Shown here: one piece after another, positions 44,489 to 51,202 of the stretch | How positions within the stretch are numbered: position 1 is the stretch's first letter | How the letters are laid out: every line of letters starts with the position of its first letter | DNA from: Candidatus Bathyarchaeota archaeon | GTDB taxonomy: Archaea; Thermoproteota; Bathyarchaeia; Bathyarchaeales; Bathycorpusculaceae | Reading direction: 5' to 3' | NCBI GenBank assembly: GCA_003151735.1 | Contig: PLYI01000095.1 | Coordinates: 1-64,000, forward strand | DNA: 64,000 nucleotides | Position numbers and translations under genes: made by a program | The notes under the pieces: generated by a model | What the model saw: the letters and a program-made list of their open reading frames with translations, nothing else | The model's database searches: none | What the model was told of the DNA's origin: nothing

Positions 44489-45427
44489 TTAGCGAACATG
44501 CCTAAGCAACTCGCAGGCTTTACACAAATCCAACGCTGACGGCTCCCCACATTCAGCGCACACTTTAAAATCTTCTTTTTTGGCTGTTTCCTCGAGTGCA
44601 GGTCGCAGGCGTTCAAGGGCTTTGAAAACAGTGAATTTTGTTCCCGCATGCTTTTCCTCCATTCGGTTAATCATGCCGCGAACGTCGTTGCGCAGGGCTC
44701 CTGAAGCGTAGGGGCAGGGGGTGTCTTGGAAATCTATTTTTTTGACATAGGCGTATAGGGCGCTTTCTTTTTCGGGGATTTCGCAGAAAGGCTTAATCTT
44801 TTGAACAAACAGCGGGTGCACTTCGCTGGTGACTGGTTTCTCCTTTGCTAATCTTGCGATGTCGCCGCGTAAAATGTTCATAAGAACCGTCTGCACCTCA
44901 TCATCAAGCGTGTGGGCTGTAGCGATTTTAGTGGCTTTAACATCCCGTGCACCATGATTAATGGCTTTGCGCCGCAACACACCGCAGTAAGCGCAAGCTG
45001 TCAACTCCGTCTGCCCTCCTTTTCGCGCTTTAAAAATCATTTCATCCAGCGTGAAGCCATAAAGTTCCTTAAACGAGACGATGTGGTGGGGGATTTCGAG
45101 TTTTTTGCAGTTAGAGGAAGCGATTTCCAAGGCTTCATTACGGTAGCCTTTGATGCCTTCATCCACTGTAACCGCAGTGAGATGGGTTTTTGGTCTGGAC
45201 CGCTTGAGCTTTGCCAGTATATACAGTAGGCTTAGGCTGTCTTTGCCGCCTGAAACCGCGATGGCTAAGTGGTCGTTGAAGTTGAGCATGTGGTAGCGTG
45301 TGATGGTTGAGCGGACTTTGGCTTCGATGGATTCTGTGAAGCATTTTTTGCACAGTCGCTCACCTGAATACTGCCTGAAGAAGAAGGCTTCGCGGGTTTT
45401 GCAGATGCAGCAGACTGGTGTATCCAT
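44489..45427 (-). CDS. TtuA/Ncs6-type tRNA 2-thiolation protein
   Basis: The 312-residue protein has an N-terminal zinc finger (CCICKTREAFFFRQYSGERL, CKKCFTES) and the PP-loop AVSGGKDSLSLLYILAKLKR. It also has CAYCGVLRRKAINHGARDVK with the conserved Cys pair for an Fe-S cluster, IATAHTLDDEVQTVLMNILR, and a C-terminal ribbon CAECGEPSALDLCKACELLR. It adenylates and thiolates uridine in tRNA (position 34 or 54). TtuA-like proteins take sulfur from a ubiquitin-like carrier; no carrier gene is in the window. Confidence 0.92.
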   Translation of the reverse strand: MDTPVCCICKTREAFFFRQYSGERLCKKCFTESIEAKVRSTITRYHMLNFNDHLAIAVSGGKDSLSLLYILAKLKRSRPKTHLTAVTVDEGIKGYRNEALEIASSNCKKLEIPHHIVSFKELYGFTLDEMIFKARKGGQTELTACAYCGVLRRKAINHGARDVKATKIATAHTLDDEVQTVLMNILRGDIARLAKEKPVTSEVHPLFVQKIKPFCEIPEKESALYAYVKKIDFQDTPCPYASGALRNDVRGMINRMEEKHAGTKFTVFKALERLRPALEETAKKEDFKVCAECGEPSALDLCKACELLRHVR

Positions 45428-45541
45428 CGGGGGTCCTTCGTTAGCTTTGATTGGATATTAAAGTAAATATAGTTTCTCCCGACAACATCACCCGCCAACT
45501 TTCCCTTTTTTCTATTTTTCTTTTGAGGAGTGCAACAATAC

Positions 45542-45775
45542 TTGACTAGGAAAAAGAGGCATATTGGAGTTAGCTTAGTTTTTGCGGCTTTAATCCAGAT
45601 TGTTTTAGGTTTGGCTATCGTTTACGGAGGCATAACGCTGTATTCGTTTAATTTAGTGTTTTTTACACTTGTTTTTCCAGCTAATTCTATAGAGCAAACG
45701 TTAGCGGTTGTTCTTGGAGCATTATTTTTCAGCTCTGGTTTAATGACGGCTGGCTTATCTAAAAGATTCCCTTAA
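45542..45775 (+). CDS. small two-helix membrane protein
   Basis: The start TTG 45542 lies 11 bases behind GAGGAG. A GTG at 45530 is too close to that site. The 77-residue product has two hydrophobic helices (VSLVFAALIQIVLGLAIVYG and VVLGALFFSSGLMTAGL) with basic ends and looks like a membrane anchor or small transporter. It is convergent to a RAM-domain gene, and its stop is adjacent. The family is unknown. The leader contains TTTTTCTATTTTTC. Confidence 0.65.
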   Translation: MTRKKRHIGVSLVFAALIQIVLGLAIVYGGITLYSFNLVFFTLVFPANSIEQTLAVVLGALFFSSGLMTAGLSKRFP

Positions 45776-46006
45776 CTATTTAATCAGCAAGAGCGTTACT
45801 AAGCTGGTTACGCCAGCTGTCTTTCTAATGCCTAATTTAATTATGTCTTTTAGCTTGTCTATGGACATTGCTTTAACTTTTATCACAAGATCGTAGACAC
45901 CATATAGGGAATATGCCTCTTCAACTCCTTCTACGCCTTTTAGGTTTTCTAGCACTTTATCTTCGACGCCTAAAGCGGTATTTACTAAGACTAACGCAGA
46001 TATCAT
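45776..46006 (-). CDS. stand-alone RAM-domain protein, paralogue 4
   Basis: The 76-residue protein reads ISALVLVNTALGVEDKVLEN, LKGVEGVEEAYSLYGVYDLV and VTSLVTLLLIK, the fourth RAM-domain-only protein in the window. It differs most from the group at 32-35 kb (for example, it lacks the basic residue in VRSTL). The ATG at 46006 is behind GGAAGG. Confidence 0.88.
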   Translation of the reverse strand: MISALVLVNTALGVEDKVLENLKGVEGVEEAYSLYGVYDLVIKVKAMSIDKLKDIIKLGIRKTAGVTSLVTLLLIK

Positions 46007-46150
46007 GTATCAATCCTTCCTGTTCATCTCTCTACCTTCCAACATTATAGTTAAGACTGTGTTGTCGCATAGGTGAACCTACAACTGCTTGCTTCAAACC
46101 AGAAAAATACTCGCTTTCTTTCTACTTTTTTTCTGTACCAAATTTACTGT

Positions 46151-46345
46151 TCAACTCTCTACTAATATCGGCAAAGCTTGTTTAAAACTGGAAAGCTCCA
46201 GGTATTCGTATGCGTGGTGCATGTCTTCAAATTCAGTGTTTTGTGTGTCCTTTACTTCAATTTGCAGTTGTTTTTCAACGCTGATTTGGTTTAGCTCCGC
46301 TTTGAATCTGATGTAGGCTAAAGCTGATTTTGGCTTGACTTTTGA
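46151..46345 (-). pseudogene. minus-strand coding-like fragment
   Basis: The frame gives KVKPKSALAYIRFKAELNQI, SVEKQLQIEVKDTQNTEFED and HHAYEYLELSSFKQALPILV before a stop. The helical composition looks coding, yet no clear start exists near 46345, where the facing plus-strand frame begins. It could be the C-terminal end of a lost gene. I am not certain it is real. Confidence 0.28.
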
Positions 46346-46433
46346 TGGTCTCAATGTCAGAAAAGAATTAGAATATGCAAAACAGAGAAAACAAATGTTA
46401 GAATTGGAAGATAATTCTGAGGAGGAAAAATAA
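46335..46433 (+). CDS. 32-residue upstream frame coupled to the 46436-46672 gene
   Basis: TTG 46335 opens a short charged frame (LTFDGLNVRKELEYAKQRKQ, then MLELEDNSEEEK) that stops at 46431-46433, two bases before the next ATG. It also contains the GAGGAGG that serves the downstream start. It may be a short leader or the end of a truncated gene. Its resemblance to the small protein at 1107-1268 is only in composition. Confidence 0.3.
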   Translation: MTFDGLNVRKELEYAKQRKQMLELEDNSEEEK

Positions 46434-46435
46434 AA

Positions 46436-46672
46436 ATGGAGTTTCAAGTAAAAGACAATACGTTCTATGTCCTATTGAACAAAGAAGGAAAAACTAATTC
46501 GCTAATGATTTTCAGCGAACTATCACCCTCAGTCAAAAAGGTAAAAGAATATCTGAAAAGCGGAATTAAAACAGAAACCTTGGAACTAATGAGCTTAAAC
46601 TACAAAGGCGAAAGCTTCGAGGTAAAGACGATTCCTTGGAACATTATAGCGATGGAACTCATAAAAGAATAA
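46436..46672 (+). CDS. 78-residue protein of unknown function
   Basis: It has a strong ribosome binding site (GAGGAGG, 11 bases upstream). The product (MEFQVKDNTFYVLLNKEGKT, NSLMIFSELSPSVKKVKEYL, then ELMSLNYKGESFEVKTIPWN) shows beta-rich and helical elements, like a small antitoxin or Cas-accessory protein. No family is recognised. It is adjacent to the convergent ASCH gene. Confidence 0.65.
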   Translation: MEFQVKDNTFYVLLNKEGKTNSLMIFSELSPSVKKVKEYLKSGIKTETLELMSLNYKGESFEVKTIPWNIIAMELIKE

Positions 46673-46697
46673 TTCCTCTTTTTATTTTTTGCACTAT

Positions 46698-46997
46698 TCA
46701 AAACTCAATAGTGTAAGCGGAAAAGATTCCGGTTGTATCTTCATATAATTTTTTAAAATATGCTTCTGCTTCTTCCGGGCTATTTGCAGTTGGAATAATT
46801 TTTTTATAATCATTTAGTCTAAACAGTTCTTTCAAAGTGTCTTCTTGTTTCTTTATAATTTTTCCTCTCAGTCTTTGTGACCCGCACGTATAGACAGCTT
46901 TTTCTCCGGCCATTTGTTTTCCTTTTTTAACCTCAATAGTTTTGTATCCGTTTTTTACCCAATCAAAAACTTCTTGTTTAACCATGAACAAAGGCAT
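46698..46997 (-). CDS. ASCH/PUA-like domain protein
   Basis: The 99-residue product begins MPLFMVKQEVFDWVKNGYKT, then IEVKKGKQMAGEKAVYTCGS and LRGKIIKKQED. The early basic strand with V-x-K-G-K and the RGKII strand are the hallmarks of the ASCH family, a PUA-like fold that binds RNA. Some members hydrolyse modified cytidine. The start ATG is at 46997. Confidence 0.82.
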   Translation of the reverse strand: MPLFMVKQEVFDWVKNGYKTIEVKKGKQMAGEKAVYTCGSQRLRGKIIKKQEDTLKELFRLNDYKKIIPTANSPEEAEAYFKKLYEDTTGIFSAYTIEF

Positions 46998-47080
46998 TTT
47001 TCCACTTCTAAGAGGTTCTATGTTGGCTTTTAACTTAAACAGTTTTGGGTATCAACCGATTTTTCACAGAGAAAATCATG

Positions 47081-47135
47081 AATCTCTCGAAAGTTGACAT
47101 GAACCCCAAATCTCCCAAAGAGTTGACAGAACCCT
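47081..47135 (-). repeat. direct-repeat module (copy i) with GTCAAC cores
   Basis: On the minus strand it reads GGGTTCTGTCAACTCT, a spacer, then GGGGTTCATGTCAACTTTC. The same layout occurs at 48798-48845 with GTGAAG/GTGAAA cores, and at 48691-48742 with GTTAAC cores. Within each copy the cores match each other better than those of the other copies. It lies between the ASCH gene and the thiamine-binding gene. Confidence 0.45.
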
Positions 47136-47292
47136 AATTGTTTTCTCCATCTTGGCAATCATACTTATAACTCGAAAACAGAGACCTAGCGAAAAATTTA
47201 GCGAAGATGAAACATGCAAACGCAAAACCGCATAACCATGTTAAGAAACTTTAAATGCTTAGTTCAAATACTTCAATTTTGAGGTTTTTCTG

Positions 47293-47619
47293 TTGGATAA
47301 AAATCATTCAGTTATAGCCGAATTTAGCATAATACCAATTGGCCAAGAGGGAAGCAGTGTAGGCCGTTATGTAGCAGCGGCAGTTAACGCATTCAAGAAT
47401 GTGAAAGGCTTAGACTTTGAAGTAACACCCATGGGAACCATCCTTGCAGCAAAAGATCTCGACACAATATTTGAAGCTGTTCGCCAAGCCCATGAAGCCA
47501 TCATCGCTACGGGGGTCAAAAGAGTATCATCCACGCTAAGGATAGATGACCGAAGAGATAAGCAACGGACAATGGATGATAAGGTAAAAGCAGTCAAAGA
47601 ATACATGAAACAGAGTTAG
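47293..47619 (+). CDS. MTH1187/YkoF-type thiamine-binding protein
   Basis: The 108-residue product has VIAEFSIIPIGQEGSSVGRY, VEVTPMGTIL-like FEVTPMGTILAAKDLDTIFE, and IIATGVKRVSSTLRIDDRRD. This is the DUF77 ferredoxin-like fold, which binds thiamine or a similar ligand and forms tetramers. The start TTG 47293 fits the family length. It is a single gene. Confidence 0.9.
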   Translation: MDKNHSVIAEFSIIPIGQEGSSVGRYVAAAVNAFKNVKGLDFEVTPMGTILAAKDLDTIFEAVRQAHEAIIATGVKRVSSTLRIDDRRDKQRTMDDKVKAVKEYMKQS

Positions 47620-47699
47620 AGGCTAAGCCAAACACATAGCAAGCTAATTTCAAAATCGGGGAAAATTTCAGAAGAAAAAAAAGAAAAAGGAATTGACGA

Positions 47700-47987
47700 T
47701 TATTCCTTGGCAGGATCGTTGAGAGTTAGTGAGGGGTATGCCAGGATTTCTTTGAAGATTGGTTTTACGTTGAAGATTTCCATGAGGGTGTCTGGTGACA
47801 TGCCTTCCATTGAGCTGTGACAAAGTTCTACCAGATGATATTCCAAGTTTTGCTCTAACGTTTCGTTGTCCATTTTTGCTTGAACCCGGAAGTATTCAAG
47901 AACGTTCTTTGGCACTTTCAGGGTCACAGTTTCAAATTCTATGGATTGTTTTTTCTCTTTTGTTTCTGTTTTTTGTGGTTTAGACAT
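47700..47987 (-). CDS. ribbon-helix-helix-like protein
   Basis: The 95 residues begin with a lysine-rich tail (KPQKTETKEKKQSIEF), then a strand and helix pair (TVTLKVPKNVLEYFRVQAKM, DNETLEQNLEYHLVELCHSS), which fits an RHH dimer domain. The last part (DTLMEIFNVKPIFKEILAYP) may be an effector helix. It forms an operon with the 48000-48290 gene, with which it has a 12-base gap. A DNA-binding antitoxin-like role is plausible. Confidence 0.6.
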   Translation of the reverse strand: MSKPQKTETKEKKQSIEFETVTLKVPKNVLEYFRVQAKMDNETLEQNLEYHLVELCHSSMEGMSPDTLMEIFNVKPIFKEILAYPSLTLNDPAKE

Positions 47988-47999
47988 GCTGTTTCTCTC

Positions 48000-48290
48000 C
48001 TAGTCTAATCCTGCTTTCTGAGCCATTTCGACGCCATGCACAGCAAGGTAAGCAGCTTTCATCGGGTCGGTTTCAACCAGTCGCGTTATTGCCTCAACGA
48101 ACGTGGTAGCGTTTCCTTTTTCAACCTTCTCAATCAACGTCACAAGCATTGTCAGTCCATCGATGCGGTCTTTGGCTTCTTCAAGGTCTTTGCTTTCTTT
48201 TAATTCGCACCGAACAACTTCCAATAGGGCTTTTTGTTTGCTGAGGGATTCAAGCTCAGAAAATTTTTTATTTTTCAAACGTTCAGACAT
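48000..48290 (-). CDS. 96-residue helical protein, upstream partner
   Basis: It reads SERLKNKKFSELESLSKQKA, LLEVVRCELKESKDLEEAKD and RIDGLTMLVTLIEKVEKGNA. It is wholly helical, with no transmembrane segment. It starts at ATG 48290, divergent from the AbrB gene at 48392, and precedes the RHH-like gene. The pair could be a regulator and its target. There is no family match. Confidence 0.6.
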   Translation of the reverse strand: MSERLKNKKFSELESLSKQKALLEVVRCELKESKDLEEAKDRIDGLTMLVTLIEKVEKGNATTFVEAITRLVETDPMKAAYLAVHGVEMAQKAGLD

Positions 48291-48318
48291 TTTATTTTCT
48301 CCTTTTTGGTGTATGTTT

Positions 48319-48381
48319 GGTATATACTCAATACCTATCTAAGGATATGCTTATATTTAAGTATATCCCAAGTATACACTG
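48319..48381. promoter_or_regulatory. divergent operator-like repeats upstream of the AbrB gene
   Basis: Several related boxes occur between the divergent starts: GGTATATACT, CAATACC, AAGTATATCC and AAGTATACAC. They overlap possible TATA elements for both strands and are spaced by about 15-40 bases. The AbrB-type protein encoded directly downstream is a good candidate to bind them. Confidence 0.4.
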
Positions 48382-48391
48382 TGAGTCGGTT

Positions 48392-48556
48392 ATGGAATTG
48401 CCAGTAAAATTCACCCTAAAAGCAGGTAAAGTAAATCGCAGCATCAAAGTAACAATCCCAAAAGAAATCTGTGAATACCTCAAAATCAAACCCGGTGACG
48501 CACTCGAAATGTGGGCTGAAGGAAAACAGATTATCGTAGAGCGAAAACCCCAATGA
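48392..48556 (+). CDS. AbrB-like antitoxin or regulator
   Basis: The 54-residue protein has MELPVKFTLKAGKVNRSIKV, TIPKEICEYLKIKPGDALEM and WAEGKQIIVERK, the swapped-hairpin AbrB/SpoVT fold. The stop overlaps the ATG of the next frame (ATGA at 48553-48556), which is the remains of a phosphatase. In archaea small AbrB proteins often act as antitoxin partners or as regulators of accessory genes. The frame extends further up but the ATG of MELPVK is natural. Confidence 0.82.
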   Translation: MELPVKFTLKAGKVNRSIKVTIPKEICEYLKIKPGDALEMWAEGKQIIVERKPQ

Positions 48557-48702
48557 TTAGCAAAATAACTGAAAACCTCTACATAGGCGAGTACTCAGAC
48601 GTTATAGGGCAAACACTAGAAGAAACTAAGGCTCATCTTAACCAATTTAAGACCTTAGGAATTGAACATGTTTTAAGTTTATGCAAACAAGGGTTCTGTT
48701 AA
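48553..48702 (+). pseudogene. truncated dual-specificity phosphatase gene
   Basis: ATG 48553 overlaps the AbrB stop. The frame reads ISKITENLYIGEYSDVIGQT, LEETKAHLNQFKTLGIEHVL and SLCKQGFC and then stops at TAA 48700-48702. This is the N-terminal half of a dual-specificity phosphatase (ITENLYIG, then G-I-x-H-V-L-S-L). The signature CxxxxxR is absent, as it would lie downstream. The coding part ends where the 30-base repeat block begins (48691), so a rearrangement has cut the gene. Confidence 0.7.
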
Positions 48703-48845
48703 CTTCTCGTCAGAGAAGGTTTCTCTGTTAACTGCCGTCAGATAGCTTATTTTCGTCTGCTAACTGTTGCTTACCTTTTGTTTTTGATGCTAAGATAAAG
48801 GTTCTGTGAAGTCTTTAACGAATATGGGGTTCATGTGAAATTTCA
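48691..48845 (+). repeat. three direct repeats and a fourth related module
   Basis: TTCTGTTAACTTCTCGTCAGA (48694-48714) is followed by CTCTGTTAACTGCCGTCAGA (48723-48742) and TCTGCTAACTGTT (48756-48768), at about 29-32-base spacing. At 48798-48845 a related module (GGTTCTGTGAAGTCT, then GGGGTTCATGTGAAATTTC) matches the minus-strand copy at 47081-47135. No gene is inside. The start of the block coincides with the break in the phosphatase gene. Confidence 0.5.
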
Positions 48846-48897
48846 TCGGATAACGTATTCTATTTTCTGTCTAGTCCTTTGGTGAGCAATTCCTAAA

Positions 48898-50106
48898 TTA
48901 TACTTCTGCATGGTCAAAATTTTTAGTTAAATAATTTAGAATACAATCATGGGCAACTCGTTCAAACCAATAAAAAGACGGAATATCCCTTTTAGCAATC
49001 ATTTTATTGTCACATGTAATCTGAGTTGTGATTTTTGCCGTTTCATAATTATCAAAAGCGCCCTTTGAAGGAGTTTTTCCGCTGTGGAAGAAAGCTGAAC
49101 GCAACTCAGAATAGATAGTTTTTAACGTCTTAGATAATTCATCTCTGGTTAGTTTTGAATCGGCATTATAGAGGTACCAATGTCTTAGAACATGTTCATA
49201 TGCTTCTTTTTCTTTTAAGGGCATATCTTCTTTATTTTTGAAAGCCTTTTCTAATCGTTTTATTGCGGAATCATTCAAAATAAACTTTAGATGTGTTATA
49301 CCTATTTTTTCATAATTTTCTCTCTCTTGTTCAAGATGTAAAAAATCTGGTTTTGTACTCACATCATGGAATCTTTGCTGGTCGTATCGATCTTCTTCTA
49401 CCGCTTTAGAGTCAAAACTGCTCCAAAAGTCTAATGGAAGAAAATCTTCTATAAACTTTATGAACTTAGCTTTTTCATCCATTCCAGAACCCTTGTAAAG
49501 TTTACTACTTATTGTGTCGATAGATGAAACTAATAACGAGTATGCCAGTCCAACATCCAATGGGCGTGTTAATTGAGAAAGTTGATATAAATGAAAACTT
49601 TTCATTAAAGTTTCAAACTTTACAGGATTTGTTTTTTTAAGTACATTAATAATCAGCAGAAATTCCAGATTTCTTTCTTTAATACTTTTTAATGAAGGAC
49701 ATTTAGGTGTCAAAAAACCTCCCTGATCAGATATAACCCTTATAAACGTATCAAAAGGTCTGCATAGATTCCCGTTTTCGTCATGACGGGAATGACGTCT
49801 TGAGGCTTGAAAACGTGAACGAAATGAAAAAGAGAGAATACTAGCTAACGCTTCAGAAAAATAAATTTCGCTTGATGGAAATACAGATTGAGGAATATTT
49901 ACAGATAATAAATTTGTTTGAAGATTGCCTAAACTGCTGATGCCTTCATCTTTTATAATGATTTTACCGCAAAGTGGAATACTTTCAGCAAGGGAACAAT
50001 CTGAAAAAATTACTGCACAGTAAGTATTACTAATTTCCAAATCACCATTTTGAAGTATTTCCCAGAGTTGCTCAGAGCAGATGTTAAATTCCAGATTTTC
50101 CCGCAT
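48898..50106 (-). CDS. HEPN-domain protein of the ApeA-like type (candidate defence RNase)
   Basis: The 402-residue protein starts with a beta-rich region (NLEFNICSEQLWEILQNGDL, SYRF-like FSFRSRFQASRRHSRHDENG). It continues with a helical domain (VGLAYSLLVSSIDTISSKLY) and ends with the HEPN motif R-x4-H in ELRSAFFHSGKTPSKGA, with a further helix WFERVAHDCILNYL. The R-x4-H is the ribonuclease signature of HEPN domains. ApeA-type HEPN proteins act in abortive infection by cleaving RNA. The beta N-terminus could be the sensor. It is a single gene with its own SD (AAGGGGAA). The antiviral role is inferred. Confidence 0.72.
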   Translation of the reverse strand: MRENLEFNICSEQLWEILQNGDLEISNTYCAVIFSDCSLAESIPLCGKIIIKDEGISSLGNLQTNLLSVNIPQSVFPSSEIYFSEALASILSFSFRSRFQASRRHSRHDENGNLCRPFDTFIRVISDQGGFLTPKCPSLKSIKERNLEFLLIINVLKKTNPVKFETLMKSFHLYQLSQLTRPLDVGLAYSLLVSSIDTISSKLYKGSGMDEKAKFIKFIEDFLPLDFWSSFDSKAVEEDRYDQQRFHDVSTKPDFLHLEQERENYEKIGITHLKFILNDSAIKRLEKAFKNKEDMPLKEKEAYEHVLRHWYLYNADSKLTRDELSKTLKTIYSELRSAFFHSGKTPSKGAFDNYETAKITTQITCDNKMIAKRDIPSFYWFERVAHDCILNYLTKNFDHAEV

Positions 50107-50204
50107 TATCGAAATTCCCCTTTTTGGATCATTACCTCTTTTTCGTTCTTTATATTTAAAATCTGCTTATCGCCAAATTTTATTTTTCTATAGAGGCTAA
50201 AGAC

Positions 50205-50756
50205 TTGAAAACTAAAAAGCTGAGTGCCAAAATTCTTATTACTATAGGATTAATTTCGTTATTTTTAGGTTTAGGTCTTATTGGCATGACTGTTTATGCT
50301 AATATTCAACCTTTTGGCGGACCTCTCGGCGTATTTAGTAGTCAAGATGGCCGCTATACTGTTATTTTTACCCCGACCCAAGCGACTCTCGCAATCAACC
50401 AATCGGTAACGTTTACAACCTCTTTTGGATCAGCGATTGACACAAACGCCCACAAAATAACTTATTCTTGGTTTGTTGACCAAAATCAAATACCAGTGAC
50501 AAGTTCTTCCTGTTTCCTGTTTTTTGAGAACCCTGGCATTCATCAAGTCAAGGTTGAAATAACGATTGATGGAATCCAAATTAACTGTGTTTCATCTTTA
50601 ACGGTAAAAAATCTCGATGGGTCCTTACCATCGGTTTCAAACCCAACTCCAACACCCGTAGCAACAACAGCATTGACCCCAACATACTCTCTTGAGGCAG
50701 GTTCAGTTCTCAGTATTTTTGGCGTCGTATCCATTTTGGTATCAAGAAAAGTCTAA
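50205..50756 (+). CDS. exported protein with a PKD/Ig-like domain and a C-terminal anchor
   Basis: The 183-residue protein has a basic N-terminus (KTKKLSAK) and a hydrophobic segment (ILITIGLISLFLGLGLIGMT). A beta-sandwich-like domain (FTPTQATLAINQSVTFTTSF, YSWFVDQNQIPVT, HQVKVEITIDGIQINCVSSL) follows, then a Thr/Pro-rich linker (NPTPTPVATTALTPTYS) and a final hydrophobic helix with RKV. This is a surface protein with two membrane spans. The TTG start follows TTTTCTATAGAGG, a form of the shared leader. Function unknown. Confidence 0.75.
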   Translation: MKTKKLSAKILITIGLISLFLGLGLIGMTVYANIQPFGGPLGVFSSQDGRYTVIFTPTQATLAINQSVTFTTSFGSAIDTNAHKITYSWFVDQNQIPVTSSSCFLFFENPGIHQVKVEITIDGIQINCVSSLTVKNLDGSLPSVSNPTPTPVATTALTPTYSLEAGSVLSIFGVVSILVSRKV

Positions 50757-50870
50757 CCTTTTTCTTAGATAAGGTTGGAAAGTTTTATTTTTCTATTGTA
50801 CGGTTGGAAACCCCTATCAGCCAAATAGGTTATCTTCAATTTCAATTTTGTTCCTCTTCCAACCGTTCAT

Positions 50871-50888
50871 CTATTTTTCTATTAGGTG
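50871..50888 (+). promoter_or_regulatory. shared T-rich leader (CTATTTTTCTATTAGGTG) before the 50900 gene
   Basis: This 18-base element sits directly before the ribosome binding site. The same element, with small changes, occurs upstream of 54004 (53981-53997), 56083 (56054-56073), 55126 on the minus strand (55151-55169) and 50205 (50179-50196), and an orphan copy lies at 50783-50799. The role could be a promoter part or an initiator; I cannot tell from the sequence alone. Confidence 0.5.
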
Positions 50889-50899
50889 ATTGAGAAGAC

Positions 50900-51202
50900 A
50901 TGGGTTATAATGCTCGTAGTGGTCATGGTTATGGCAATCAGAAACATGGTTCAGGTGGTTCTCGGTTTTCATGGAGAAAACAAAAAAAGCCTAAAGAGGA
51001 TGTTTACGTTAAAGACGATCCCGAGCCTAAAGTACCTGAAGAAACTATCGTTTGGACTCCTCGACCTTTAGCGCCTGGTGTGCAGGTCTTTTTGGCTAAG
51101 CCGACAACGTTGACTTCTAACGGTTGCAAATTTGTTCTATCGAATGATTTGACACAGCAAAATGAGTTGGCTTACCCAAACGGTTGCGCTATTGCCTATT
51201 GA
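50900..51202 (+). CDS. 100-residue hydrophilic protein
   Basis: The start ATG follows ATTAGGTGATTGAGAAGAC. The N-terminus is rich in Gly, Ser and Arg (GYNARSGHGYGNQKHGSGGS, RFSWRKQKKPKEDVYVKDD). Next comes a beta-like segment (PEETIVWTPRPLAPGVQVFL, FVLSNDLTQQNELAYPNGC). The last codons overlap the 3' end of the LarA-like gene on the minus strand by 14 bases. No family was recognised. A nucleic-acid-binding tail is possible. Confidence 0.55.
   Translation: MGYNARSGHGYGNQKHGSGGSRFSWRKQKKPKEDVYVKDDPEPKVPEETIVWTPRPLAPGVQVFLAKPTTLTSNGCKFVLSNDLTQQNELAYPNGCAIAY

Noticed and set aside
48691-48768. short repeats at about 30-base spacing that look like a CRISPR array
   Set aside because: The repeats are imperfect, there are almost no spacers, and there is no leader or cas gene nearby.
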